The notes under the pieces are model-generated. The model made no database searches, was not told the origin of the DNA, and saw nothing but the letters and a program-made list of their open reading frames with translations. Position numbers and translations under genes: made by a program. A stretch of 64,000 nucleotides of DNA from Pseudomonas atagonensis (GTDB lineage Bacteria > Pseudomonadota > Gammaproteobacteria > Pseudomonadales > Pseudomonadaceae). The first letter of the stretch is position 1, and each line of letters starts with the position of its first letter. Below, in pieces: positions 15,005-22,487 of this stretch. The DNA lies in the NCBI RefSeq assembly GCF_011369485.1, contig NZ_VXCA01000009.1, positions 574 through 64,573 on the forward strand. Reading direction: 5' to 3'.

Positions 15005-16309
15005 ATGTTGAACAAGCGGATCAGTCTGATCGCATTGGGGATGTTGAGCGCCACTCAGGCCATGGCTAACGACCAGGCCGAATCCAAGGGTTTTGTTGAA
15101 GACAGCAGCCTCAAAGTGCTGCTGCGCAACGCCTACATCAATCGTGACTACAAAGACGGAAACAAGGACAAGGCCGAATGGGGCCAGGCGGCCATCGGTA
15201 CGTTCTCGTCCGGTTTCACCCAGGGCACCATTGGTGTCGGTGTTGATGCTTTCGGTCTGTACGCACTGCGTCTGGACGGCGGCAAGGGCCGCAGCGGCGC
15301 CGGTGGTATTGACTTCTTCAAGCAAGACAACAATGGCAACCCGGCTGACGACCTGGCCAAGGGCGGCGCGGCAGTCAAATTCCGTTTCTCCAACACCGTG
15401 CTGACCTACGGTGACCAGATGCCGGCCCTGCCGGTGCTGAACTACGACAACTCGCGTCTGCTGCCGGAAAGTTACACTGGTACTTTGATCACTTCCAAAG
15501 AGATCAAAGGCCTGGAGCTGAACGCCGGTCGCTTCACCGCTGAATCGCGCAAGAGCGATGAAGGCCGTGACAGCGGTGGTCTGAAGTCGATCAACGTGTT
15601 GGGCGGCAGCTACCAGTTCACTGAAAACTTCAAGGGTGCGTTGTACGCTTCCGACGTCGAAGACGTATTGAAGAAACAGTACGTGAACGCCAACTACGTG
15701 TTGCCGTTCAACAAGGATCAGTCGCTGACCCTGGACTTCAACGGCTACCGCACCAAGCTGGACAGCTCGTACGTTCGCGAAAACACTGTGCCTGGCAAGA
15801 GCATCGTAACCGGTCAGGACAACAAGATCTGGAGCCTGGCAGCAACATTCGCCACTGGCCCGCACTCGTTCACCGTGGCGCACCAGCGCTCCACCGGCGA
15901 CAGCAACCTGGGCTACGCCTACGGCGGCTATCAGAAAGATCAACAGCGTGTTGGTGATGGCGGCAACACCATCTACCTGGCCAACTCCTACTGGTCGGAC
16001 TTCAACGCTGAAGACGAGCGCAGCTGGCAGTTGGGCTACGGCCTGGACTTCGGCGCTTTCGGTGTTCCGGGTCTGAGCTACAACTTCGCTTACGTACGTG
16101 GCGACAACATCACCACGTCCACCAGCGAAGGCGGCACCGAGCGCGAGATCTTCAACCAGTTCAAGTACGTCGTGCAAAGTGGCCCGGCCAAAGACCTGAG
16201 CGTGAAACTGCGCAGCTCGATCCTGCGTGTTTCGCAGAAATCCAGCGAGTACAACGTCGGCGGCAACGAGCTGCGCGTGTTCGTGGACTACCCGATCAAC
16301 ATCTTCTGA
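15005..16309 (+). CDS. OprD-family outer-membrane porin (OprE/OprQ-like)
   Basis: This 434-aa protein has a signal peptide ending ATQAMA-N (about residue 22) and an OprD-type 18-strand barrel. Typical segments are GVDAFGLYALRLDGGKG, LTYGDQMPALPVL and GLELNAGRFTAESRKS, and it ends with the terminal Phe in VDYPINIF. OprD-family porins pass small carboxylates or basic amino acids. The closest relatives by eye are OprE and OprQ of P. aeruginosa; in PAO1 oprE lies next to aguA, which is also nearby here. A clean terminator follows. Confidence 0.9.
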   Translation: MLNKRISLIALGMLSATQAMANDQAESKGFVEDSSLKVLLRNAYINRDYKDGNKDKAEWGQAAIGTFSSGFTQGTIGVGVDAFGLYALRLDGGKGRSGAGGIDFFKQDNNGNPADDLAKGGAAVKFRFSNTVLTYGDQMPALPVLNYDNSRLLPESYTGTLITSKEIKGLELNAGRFTAESRKSDEGRDSGGLKSINVLGGSYQFTENFKGALYASDVEDVLKKQYVNANYVLPFNKDQSLTLDFNGYRTKLDSSYVRENTVPGKSIVTGQDNKIWSLAATFATGPHSFTVAHQRSTGDSNLGYAYGGYQKDQQRVGDGGNTIYLANSYWSDFNAEDERSWQLGYGLDFGAFGVPGLSYNFAYVRGDNITTSTSEGGTEREIFNQFKYVVQSGPAKDLSVKLRSSILRVSQKSSEYNVGGNELRVFVDYPINIF

Positions 16310-16334
16310 TGATCGGTCGAGTGTAAAACTCAAT

Positions 16335-16366
16335 AAAAAAACCCCGACTTGCTCGGGGTTTTTTTT
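16335..16366 (+). terminator. Rho-independent terminator after the porin
   Basis: AAAAAACCCCGA, a short loop, then TCGGGGTTTTTTTT. It begins 26 bp after the porin stop and would work on both strands. Confidence 0.9.
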
Positions 16367-16490
16367 CGACGGTTTTTACGCGGAAACCGGAAAAAACCCG
16401 TGTTTTTGTCATGTAAAAGTTGTTTTCAAGTGGCTTCAAACGCCGTTTCAAACAGGGCTTTAAATGCCTGAAATTCTTTCTCATGGACGC

Positions 16491-16537
16491 AAATTCTCCA
16501 CCTAATAAATTAGGCCGCTCAATGCAGCGGAGAATTT
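16491..16537 (+). promoter_or_regulatory. Predicted three-way-junction leader RNA over the dioxygenase RBS
   Basis: Outer stem AAATTCT (16491-16497) pairs with AGAATTT (16531-16537). Inside it are two abutting hairpins, CCTAAT/ATTAGG (16501-16514) and CCGCT/AGCGG (16515-16530). The GGAG ribosome-binding site (16529-16532) is buried at the junction, and the outer stem ends 4 nt before ATG 16542. All three helices are fully complementary. The fold is inferred by eye, not calculated. Confidence 0.55.
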
Positions 16538-16541
16538 GGTA

Positions 16542-17288
16542 ATGATCGTTTTGAACAGAGAAGTGGGCGAATCGCTACGGCGCGACAAATATGTCAACGT
16601 CCAGGGTGGTGACTTCAATCTCTACGGTCATTTCGCCGACTTCGTCAGACTGACCAAAAGTTGGGAAAACATGGAGCCTGACAGTTACTACGGTCAGGCC
16701 GAAGCCGGCATGCGTTACCGTCGTTACAGCGACTTTGAGTACAACCCAAAGACCCGCGAGCTCAAGCAACTCGAGCATCGCGCGTACGTGCAGTCCAAAG
16801 AGAACAACGCTTATGTGGGCGGCCTGGTGCGGCACTTCCAGGACTTCTCCGATGAAGTCATCGAATCGCCCGTCATGCGCAGCCTGATCGATACCGATTT
16901 CGAAGTGTACAAAAGCGTGTTGCCAGAAGAGCTGCACGATGAAATCTGGCAGTGCCAGATCCATCAGATCCGCATCGAAATCAAACCCGGCAAACAGCTG
17001 GAAATAACGCCGGAAGGGATTCACTGCGACGGATATCCGTTCAGTGGCGTGCACTTCTGGGGACGCAACAATGTCGAGGGTGCCGAGAGTCGTTTGTACG
17101 ACATCCACGAGCATCAACTGGCGTCGACCACCTACCAGGAAATCCTCGACACCACGTACTTCCTCGATCGCGACATGCGCCACTACGTAACCCCGGCGCG
17201 CAACACGCACACCCATGCCATGGCATACCGGCAGATTCTGGCGATCTCTTTCTCGCGGCCCGGGACCGCTTTCGACATTGTTCGCTAA
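16542..17288 (+). CDS. Fe(II)/2-oxoglutarate-dependent amino-acid dioxygenase (2OG-Fe dioxygenase, IDO family)
   Basis: This 248-aa protein belongs to the 2OG-Fe dioxygenase family whose characterised member is the L-isoleucine 4-hydroxylase of Bacillus thuringiensis; related bacterial enzymes hydroxylate free aliphatic or sulfur amino acids. The facial triad is visible as His161-x-Asp163 (IHCDGYPFSG) and distal His214 (RHYVTPA), followed by YRQILAISF, where the 2OG-binding residue is expected. Start is ATG 16542 with GGAG 9 nt upstream inside the structured leader. The downstream acetyltransferase overlaps its end and the AzlCD exporter follows. The amino-acid substrate is unknown. Confidence 0.85.
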   Translation: MIVLNREVGESLRRDKYVNVQGGDFNLYGHFADFVRLTKSWENMEPDSYYGQAEAGMRYRRYSDFEYNPKTRELKQLEHRAYVQSKENNAYVGGLVRHFQDFSDEVIESPVMRSLIDTDFEVYKSVLPEELHDEIWQCQIHQIRIEIKPGKQLEITPEGIHCDGYPFSGVHFWGRNNVEGAESRLYDIHEHQLASTTYQEILDTTYFLDRDMRHYVTPARNTHTHAMAYRQILAISFSRPGTAFDIVR

Positions 17289-17745
17289 TCAGATCACCCC
17301 AATCGACGGCGTCGAGTGCTCGACGCCGGTGGTGCTGCGTCGCGCCACGGCCAAGGATGCGCAGCGCATGGAGCGCTTTTTTCGCCAGTTCGACGAAGTG
17401 TCGTTCTGCGAATGGCAAGACGCCAAGTGCCTGCGCGGCGTACTGATCCAGAAAACCACCACGGCCTATCTCGCGTTTGACGTCGCCGGCGAAATCGTCG
17501 GCGCGGTGCTGGGCGGCATGCTTGGAAGCCGCGGGACAATCAATCATCTGGCCGTCAGTCCGCGCTATCGCAGCCAGGGCGTCGGCCAGCGCTTGGTGGA
17601 GGCCGCCTCGTCCGACATGAAACGGGTCGGTGTGCTGCGGATGTTTCTGTTCGTCGACGATGCTAACCTCGCGGGCAAACGATTCTGGGCTGCCCAGGGT
17701 TTTTGCGAGCCTCATGGCGAACGGACATTTGAGAGGGATCTATGA
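17278..17745 (+). CDS. GNAT-family N-acetyltransferase
   Basis: This acetyl-CoA-dependent N-acetyltransferase has motif A LAVSPRYRSQGVGQRLVEAA (R/Q-x-x-G-x-G/A pyrophosphate loop) and a C-terminal GKRFWAAQGF segment. The frame opens at 17215, but that ATG is inside the dioxygenase; TTG 17278, which overlaps the dioxygenase stop by 11 bp, gives a 155-aa protein of normal GNAT length. The start is uncertain. Its stop overlaps the azlC ATG by 4 bp, so the four genes are one transcript. In this context it could acetylate the hydroxylated amino acid. Confidence 0.8.
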   Translation: MFANQITPIDGVECSTPVVLRRATAKDAQRMERFFRQFDEVSFCEWQDAKCLRGVLIQKTTTAYLAFDVAGEIVGAVLGGMLGSRGTINHLAVSPRYRSQGVGQRLVEAASSDMKRVGVLRMFLFVDDANLAGKRFWAAQGFCEPHGERTFERDL

Positions 17746-18458
17746 ATGAAACGTCCGGCAGTGCGCCGCTGATGGTCAACCATCAGCCGTCGCGCACGTT
17801 TGCCGAAGCCAGTCCGGTGGTGGCCGGGTATTTCACCGTGTCATTCGTGTTCGGACTGATGGCCGTCAATGCCGGGCTGCCAATGTGGCTGCCGGTGGCG
17901 ATGTGCTTGTTCGTGTATGCCGGCGCCTCGCAATTCGCTGCGCTGGCGCTGATTTCCAGCGGTGCGTCGCTGACGACCATCGTGTTGACCACGTTCCTGA
18001 TCAATGCGCGGCACATGTTGATGTCGGTGTACATGGCCAAGGCTTTGCGCGCCCTCGGTTTGAGCCGCATGGAGCGCTGGGCTTACGCCGGTGGCCTGAC
18101 CGATGAGTCCTTTGCTTTCCATAGCGTAAAGCTCGGCACCGGTGCGCCGGTCAATGTGCGCTATCTGATTGGCTTCAACCTGTTCTGCCACACGTCGTGG
18201 GTGCTTGGCGGTTTGCTGGGAGCCGTCTGCGCACAGTACGCGGCGCACCTGATCAAATATCAGCTCGATTACGCACTGACCGCGATGATGCTCTACGTGC
18301 TGGTGTCGCTGTGCAACACCCGTAACAAGCTGATTGCGGCCGGCGCTGCCGTGCTGTGCATGGGGGCTTTGAGCCTGGTCGGCAGTTCGCCGTTCAACGT
18401 TTTCATCGCCACGTTTGTGGGCTGCGGAGTGGGTGTATGCCTGACCAAACGTTCCTGA
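17742..18458 (+). CDS. azlC: AzlC-family branched-chain amino-acid exporter large subunit
   Basis: This 238-aa inner-membrane protein has about seven to eight hydrophobic helices. The N-terminal family signature is ASPVVAGYFTVSFVFGLMAV and a conserved NARHMLMSVYMAKAL stretch lies near residue 87. AzlC with AzlD exports branched-chain amino acids or analogues such as 4-azaleucine (YgaZH in E. coli exports valine and methionine). It overlaps the acetyltransferase gene by 4 bp and azlD by 22 bp. The tight coupling to an amino-acid hydroxylase suggests export of a modified amino acid. Confidence 0.9.
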   Translation: MNETSGSAPLMVNHQPSRTFAEASPVVAGYFTVSFVFGLMAVNAGLPMWLPVAMCLFVYAGASQFAALALISSGASLTTIVLTTFLINARHMLMSVYMAKALRALGLSRMERWAYAGGLTDESFAFHSVKLGTGAPVNVRYLIGFNLFCHTSWVLGGLLGAVCAQYAAHLIKYQLDYALTAMMLYVLVSLCNTRNKLIAAGAAVLCMGALSLVGSSPFNVFIATFVGCGVGVCLTKRS

Positions 18459-18754
18459 TTCTGGTGGTCGCGCTGATGATGGCCGTGACCTTCCTGCCAC
18501 GCGCCTTGCCCCTGCAAGTGAATACCGAGCACTGGCCGCCATTCGTGGCGCGGGCGCTGGAGTACTTGCCGGTGGCGATCGTCGCTGCGATCAGCCTGAC
18601 TCCCTTGTTGATCAAGGATCAGCACATACAGCTCGATCGCCCGGAATTTTATGCAGCCATTCCGACTTTGTTATGTGCGTATTTCAGCAAAAACCTCTTT
18701 CTCAGTGTGGCGGTTGGGACGGCTGCGTACATTGCGCTCGGCTCGTTCATGTAG
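18437..18754 (+). CDS. azlD: AzlD-family exporter small subunit
   Basis: This 105-aa membrane protein has about four helices and starts with MPDQTFLILVVALMMAVTF. It carries the conserved LPRALPL motif of the AzlD/YgaH family near residues 20-26. Start is ATG 18437, inside the end of azlC; a longer upstream frame is only a shadow of azlC. It forms the exporter with AzlC. The last 84 bp overlap the 3' end of the convergent LysR gene, giving antisense complementarity between the two mRNAs. Confidence 0.88.
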   Translation: MPDQTFLILVVALMMAVTFLPRALPLQVNTEHWPPFVARALEYLPVAIVAAISLTPLLIKDQHIQLDRPEFYAAIPTLLCAYFSKNLFLSVAVGTAAYIALGSFM

Positions 18755-19597
18755 CGGCAGGTCGACGACATCGTTCAAGGCTTGGTTCGACAACTCCGGA
18801 TTGTTCACCGCCAGGCGAACTTCGAGGAAATCCTCGAAGCCGGGGAAAATCGTCAGGCCGTTCCTTTGCGCGGCCTCGCGAGACACCATGCCGACCGCGT
18901 CCATCTGTGTGATGAGTGACAGCGTCAGGGTTTCGCTGCAGGAATAAACCATGCGCTGGCCGTTTTCGTGATTGCCCAGGCCTGCGTCGAGAAAACGCAA
19001 AAAGCTGTGGGAATACGGGCAGTCTTCTGCGGGGCGCACCTGAAACTTGTTGCCCAGCAACGTCAGCGGGTCGTTTTCCTGGCCGCAATGCGCGCCGACC
19101 ACCTGAACCTGCACATCCGGCAGAACGATGCTCGGCAAACCCGGGCGTTGCGGGCCGATCAGTACCGCGAGATCAAAATCCTCGTTTTTCAGTTTGCTGA
19201 GGTTTTCCATCGACTCGGCGTAGCTGAATTCCATCTGGTAGTCGGAAAACACCTCAATCAGGCGTCCGATCATTCGCCTGTTGAAGTCGGACGACAGCGT
19301 GTTGTTCAGTGCGACCTTCAACGTGCGCTGGCCCGGCACCTTCAGCGCCTCGACTTTTTCTTCCATCTGTCGCGTGGCGATCAGCACCTTGTCCATATAC
19401 GGCGTCAGCTCAGTGCCTTGCGGCGTCAGCGTCAGACCTTTGTTGGAACGACGAAACAAGCGGAAACCGAACTGCTCTTCGACCTTGTTCAACTGCGCGG
19501 CCAACGCCTGCACAGTCAGGCACGAGTGCTCGGCTGCGGCCGACAACGAGCCGGTCTGCACGATGCGCATGAGGTTGCGTAAGGTTCTGCTATCCAT
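18671..19597 (-). CDS. LysR-family transcriptional regulator
   Basis: This 308-aa protein has an N-terminal winged HTH (about residues 1-60, MDSRTLRNLMRIVQTGSLSA) and a type-2 periplasmic-binding-like effector domain from about residue 90. The HTH recognition segment HSCLTVQALAAQLNKVEEQ deviates from the usual AxSxxSxQI pattern but keeps the spacing. The gene is convergent with azlD and overlaps it by 84 bp, so a role in controlling the dioxygenase-exporter operon is possible but unproven. Effector unknown. Confidence 0.85.
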   Translation of the reverse strand: MDSRTLRNLMRIVQTGSLSAAAEHSCLTVQALAAQLNKVEEQFGFRLFRRSNKGLTLTPQGTELTPYMDKVLIATRQMEEKVEALKVPGQRTLKVALNNTLSSDFNRRMIGRLIEVFSDYQMEFSYAESMENLSKLKNEDFDLAVLIGPQRPGLPSIVLPDVQVQVVGAHCGQENDPLTLLGNKFQVRPAEDCPYSHSFLRFLDAGLGNHENGQRMVYSCSETLTLSLITQMDAVGMVSREAAQRNGLTIFPGFEDFLEVRLAVNNPELSNQALNDVVDLPLHERAERNVRSRPNRHTEKEVFAEIRT

Positions 19598-19930
19598 GGG
19601 TAATGCCCTCTGAAGTGGGCTGGGTATTGTTGTGTACGAAACTGCCGGTCCGGCGCCATATGCTGGCTATATTCCTGTACCTGAGCATAGTTGTCGCGGA
19701 TTTAGTAGCGAATTGATGTCCCCGCCGATGGCTGGAGGCTGACACAGGATCGGGGTTTTTGGTGACGTGGGGGTGATGAAAGTCAAAAAATACTGACTTG
19801 GAATAACAATTCGTTGCTTTTTTCTGGAGGTGATCAAAGGAACAAAATTATTCATTTACGGATTAAAAGAAACCAAATGTCCGTATATGTACTAGGCTTT
19901 AGAGCATGTCATTCAGCAATGGAGGCGGCC
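19598..19930. other. Gene-free stretch upstream of the toxin-antitoxin pair
   Basis: This 333-bp divergent region lies between the LysR gene and the antitoxin. From about 19770 it becomes AT-rich compared with its surroundings, which suggests acquired DNA and houses the TA promoter. A perfect anti-SD complement GGAGGTGATC occurs at 19827-19836 but no credible start follows at the right distance. No RNA gene or repeat was recognised. Confidence 0.5.
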
Positions 19931-20341
19931 GTGCCTACCTCATCCCCAACTCTCAATCCGCGTGAGCAACTCGACGTCCCGGAAGCCGGGCGTGTTGCGC
20001 TGAAGTTCTTCTTCAACCTCATGGAGCGCTGGGGTTGCAACGCCGAACAGCAGCGCACGTTGCTGGGAGGCGTCGGCAACACCACGTTCTACAAGTACAA
20101 ACATCTGCCACCGAACGTTCGCCTGCCGCACGACACGCTGGAGCGTATCTCGTACCTGATGGGCATTCACAAAGCGTTGAGCATCATCTTCAGTAACAGC
20201 CGTGAACGTGCTTATACGTGGGTCAGTAGCCCAAACTCTGCCGCGCCATTCAATGGCCGAACGGCGCTGGATTACATGCTGGCTGGGAGGGTGGTCGATA
20301 TCGCCGATGTACGTCGTTACCTCGACGGGGTGCGCGGATGA
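19931..20341 (+). CDS. Xre/MbcA/ParS-type antitoxin (DUF2384 C-terminal domain)
   Basis: This 136-aa antitoxin of the RES-Xre type II system has an N-terminal helical Xre-like DNA-binding part (about residues 15-60). A C-terminal DUF2384 domain ends in the typical FNGRTALDYMLAGRVVDIAD (about 106-125), which plugs the toxin active site. The start is decided by GGAGG at 19921-19925, 5 nt before GTG 19931; the upstream ATGs at 19877 and 19919 lack a ribosome site. The stop overlaps the toxin ATG by 4 bp. These antitoxins normally repress their own operon. Confidence 0.88.
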   Translation: MPTSSPTLNPREQLDVPEAGRVALKFFFNLMERWGCNAEQQRTLLGGVGNTTFYKYKHLPPNVRLPHDTLERISYLMGIHKALSIIFSNSRERAYTWVSSPNSAAPFNGRTALDYMLAGRVVDIADVRRYLDGVRG

Positions 20342-21018
20342 ATGCCCCGCCGCTGGCCGAGCCGCAATGGCCCAAGGCCTATCGGATCGTCAACAGCAGC
20401 TTCCCGCCGATTGCGTTGTTTGAAGATGTGCTCGACCCCGAGGATCTGGACGTCGCCTACGCCATCGAGGCGCTGACCAATGATCGCCTGATCGAACAGG
20501 CCGGCGTCCTCGCCCGCGTGCGTCCCGAAGATCGAATCTCCGGCCCTGGCTCGACTCCGGTAATGGCCGCGTTTACCCACATCGGTAAAACCAGCCGCTT
20601 TTGTGACGGAACCTTCGGTGTTTATTACGCCGCGAGTAGCCAAGCGGCCGCCATCTCCGAAACCTGTTATCACCAGGAGCGTTTCCTTGCAGCCACCAAC
20701 GAGGCTGACCTTGAGCTAACCATGCGTACTTACGTCAATCGCGTAGTTAAGCCGCTACATGATGTTCGCCACGACTTTCCCGATTTGCATCAACCCGATC
20801 CGCAGGCCTATGCCCCATCTCAAGCATTTGCCCGACAACTGCGCGAGTCTGAATCCTGGGGTCTGTTGTACAACAGCGTCCGCTTGCCGGGCCATGAATG
20901 TGTCGCCGCGTTCCGGCCGCCGGCGGTATCGATTCCCAAGCAGGGCAAGCATCTGCGTTATGTGTGGAGTGCGAGCCAGCGCAGGATTTCGTTTGTGTTT
21001 GAGATCAGTCAGGTTTGA
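20338..21018 (+). CDS. RES-domain toxin (NAD+-degrading type)
   Basis: This 226-aa RES-domain protein is the toxin partner of the preceding antitoxin. The RES-family landmarks are RISGPGSTPVMAAFTHIG (about residues 62-79) and FGVYYAASSQAAAISETCYH (about 88-107), which carries the Arg/Tyr/Glu-type catalytic surface. Characterised homologues (MbcT of M. tuberculosis, the P. putida RES toxin, ParT) consume NAD+ or ADP-ribosylate a target. The protein is full length and looks functional. It lies 180 bp from the left repeat of the tRNA-Thr island, outside the island. Confidence 0.88.
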   Translation: MNAPPLAEPQWPKAYRIVNSSFPPIALFEDVLDPEDLDVAYAIEALTNDRLIEQAGVLARVRPEDRISGPGSTPVMAAFTHIGKTSRFCDGTFGVYYAASSQAAAISETCYHQERFLAATNEADLELTMRTYVNRVVKPLHDVRHDFPDLHQPDPQAYAPSQAFARQLRESESWGLLYNSVRLPGHECVAAFRPPAVSIPKQGKHLRYVWSASQRRISFVFEISQV

Positions 21019-21439
21019 AGCTCTGCAGGAGACTGGACTCTTAGCATTTGGATAGTTCTAGGCACGCTGCTGTAAAAGAAAAGGTGACCGATCTATTTTT
21101 CAATCGCTGTTTGCGTTGCGCTCCGACTGAGGGGGAGCGCGCAGTGTTGAAGTTCGGCGCACAAGCTTCTCCCATGGCGGCAAGAGCATCCTCAAACTCC
21201 AGAAACAACAAAGCCCCTGCATTTCTGCAGGGGCTTTGTTTTGTATGGTGCCGGCACCAGGAATCGAACCCGGGACCTACTGATTACAAGGAAGGTGCTT
21301 TAAACATAAAAAACAATGACCTACGCGATTCGTTGTTAAGTGCGGACACACCAAAACCCTCATGCTTTGCGGGCTTCGGTTCGCTTGTTACGTGAGTGTT
21401 GGCCAAGCCTGCGGACGCATGTGGCGCTGCTCGGACAGT
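21019..21439. other. Gene-free stretch containing the left island junction
   Basis: This 421-bp region holds the left 92-bp direct repeat with its terminator hairpin and the 46-bp tRNA-Thr 3' fragment (21199-21290). The rest shows no credible gene; short frames here have no ribosome site or recognisable product. Confidence 0.6.
21199..21290. repeat. Left direct repeat (attachment-site copy) of the tRNA-Thr island
   Basis: These 92 bp are identical to 23836-23927. The copy contains the tRNA-Thr terminator hairpin (21209-21239) and the tRNA 3' half from the anticodon-loop sequence to the CCA end (21246-21290), after which homology stops. This is the truncated-tRNA side left by site-specific integration. 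Confidence 0.85.
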
Positions 21440-22297
21440 TCAGTCATGCGGCGGATAAAGGAAATCCATATCTTCGGCACGGAGATTCCACTTTTCCGCG
21501 ATCACGCGTGCTTCACCCGCTCCAAGCAACACGTGCTTGGCGGGGGGGAACAGGCTCGCATAATGATGTGCGAAGTGTCCCAAGAGCATGACGATAACCA
21601 TCATATGGCCTGATCCCAGCATGTACTGGATTTGCAAGGTGCTCGCTTGGCCGTTCTGAATCGCCCCGATGAAGTCACTGTGGACATGGCCACTCAAAAA
21701 GGGGTAGGTCGAGGTGAAGTAGGTTTTGTGTAAACCTGCCTCTACTGCTAAGTCGTTCCAGTTCCAGCCTACGCCCCAGTCACCCTTGCGCAGGCTTTTG
21801 CGTTGGGAGTCAGTATAGTTTTGGAAGTGCGGAGAGCTTTGAATCAAAGGCCACAGTGCGGCAGCATCGTCTTTGGCTGTCTGTCGGATTGTCCGAGCTT
21901 CATCCGTGGTGGCAGCCATTTTGCTCCGTTTTTTCCATCCACAATATTCCCAGACATCATGTCGGAACTCTTGCAGCGATTCGTTTCCACCGCTGAGAAG
22001 CCACGTCATCACAAGATAGTTCTCAAGCGATGAACGAGTCAGAACCGCTATTGAAGAGTGGTCAATAAAGCCGCCCGAAGGAATGGTTCGGTTGTGAAAA
22101 GGTGAGGGTTCCAGCAAGGTTCGCGCGGAACACATATGACGGAACAGTTTTTTTGCCAGATCATGCTGACTGAACATCCACTTAGGGTTTTTCGCTGTTG
22201 GATCATGCTGCATTGCCTGCGCAGTTATCATGTCTGCCATCAATGCGATCAGAAGACCGAATTCCCTCTCAAGCTCTTCCTCTCGTTGATACGGCAT
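21440..22297 (-). CDS. Helical protein of unknown function (possibly DUF5677-like)
   Basis: This 285-aa protein has no signal peptide. Predicted features are long amphipathic helices and two hydrophobic helices, SSLENYLVMTWLLSGG (about residue 88) and GHMMVIVMLLGHFAHHYASL (about 230). The HVHSDFIG motif near residue 205 and the conserved Arg-Ser-x-x-Glu in the first helix recall DUF5677-type proteins, but I am not certain. It is the second gene of the island, separated from the ATPase gene by 190 bp with a terminator-like hairpin, so it probably has its own promoter. Function unknown; its place in a two-gene island makes anti-phage defence a reasonable guess. Confidence 0.6.
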   Translation of the reverse strand: MPYQREEELEREFGLLIALMADMITAQAMQHDPTAKNPKWMFSQHDLAKKLFRHMCSARTLLEPSPFHNRTIPSGGFIDHSSIAVLTRSSLENYLVMTWLLSGGNESLQEFRHDVWEYCGWKKRSKMAATTDEARTIRQTAKDDAAALWPLIQSSPHFQNYTDSQRKSLRKGDWGVGWNWNDLAVEAGLHKTYFTSTYPFLSGHVHSDFIGAIQNGQASTLQIQYMLGSGHMMVIVMLLGHFAHHYASLFPPAKHVLLGAGEARVIAEKWNLRAEDMDFLYPPHD

Positions 22298-22356
22298 TCC
22301 CTCCCCCGGTTTCGTTGGTTTCGTACAGAGTATCAGTCAGCCAATCATCACCGAAT

Positions 22357-22391
22357 AGGCCCGCAGGGGCTTTCACCACCCCTGCGGGCCT
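22357..22391 (-). terminator. Terminator-like hairpin between the two island genes
   Basis: A perfect 13-bp stem (AGGCCCGCAGGGG with its complement) has a 9-nt loop. It lies between the ATPase stop (22488) and the start of the downstream gene (22297). There is no clear T-tract on the minus strand, so termination may be partial. Confidence 0.55.
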
Positions 22392-22487
22392 TACGTGTTG
22401 TTAAGGGTGTTTTTTCTTAGTCTGCAGAAGGGGATACAAGCGAAAAGGGGACTGATTTATTTTTTTGAACAAAGATCAGCCAGCGGC

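Noticed and set aside
21246..21290. Second tRNA-Thr gene
   Set aside because: Only the 3' half of the tRNA is present; sequence beyond the anticodon loop is unrelated, so it cannot fold into a tRNA. It is the left attachment-site copy.
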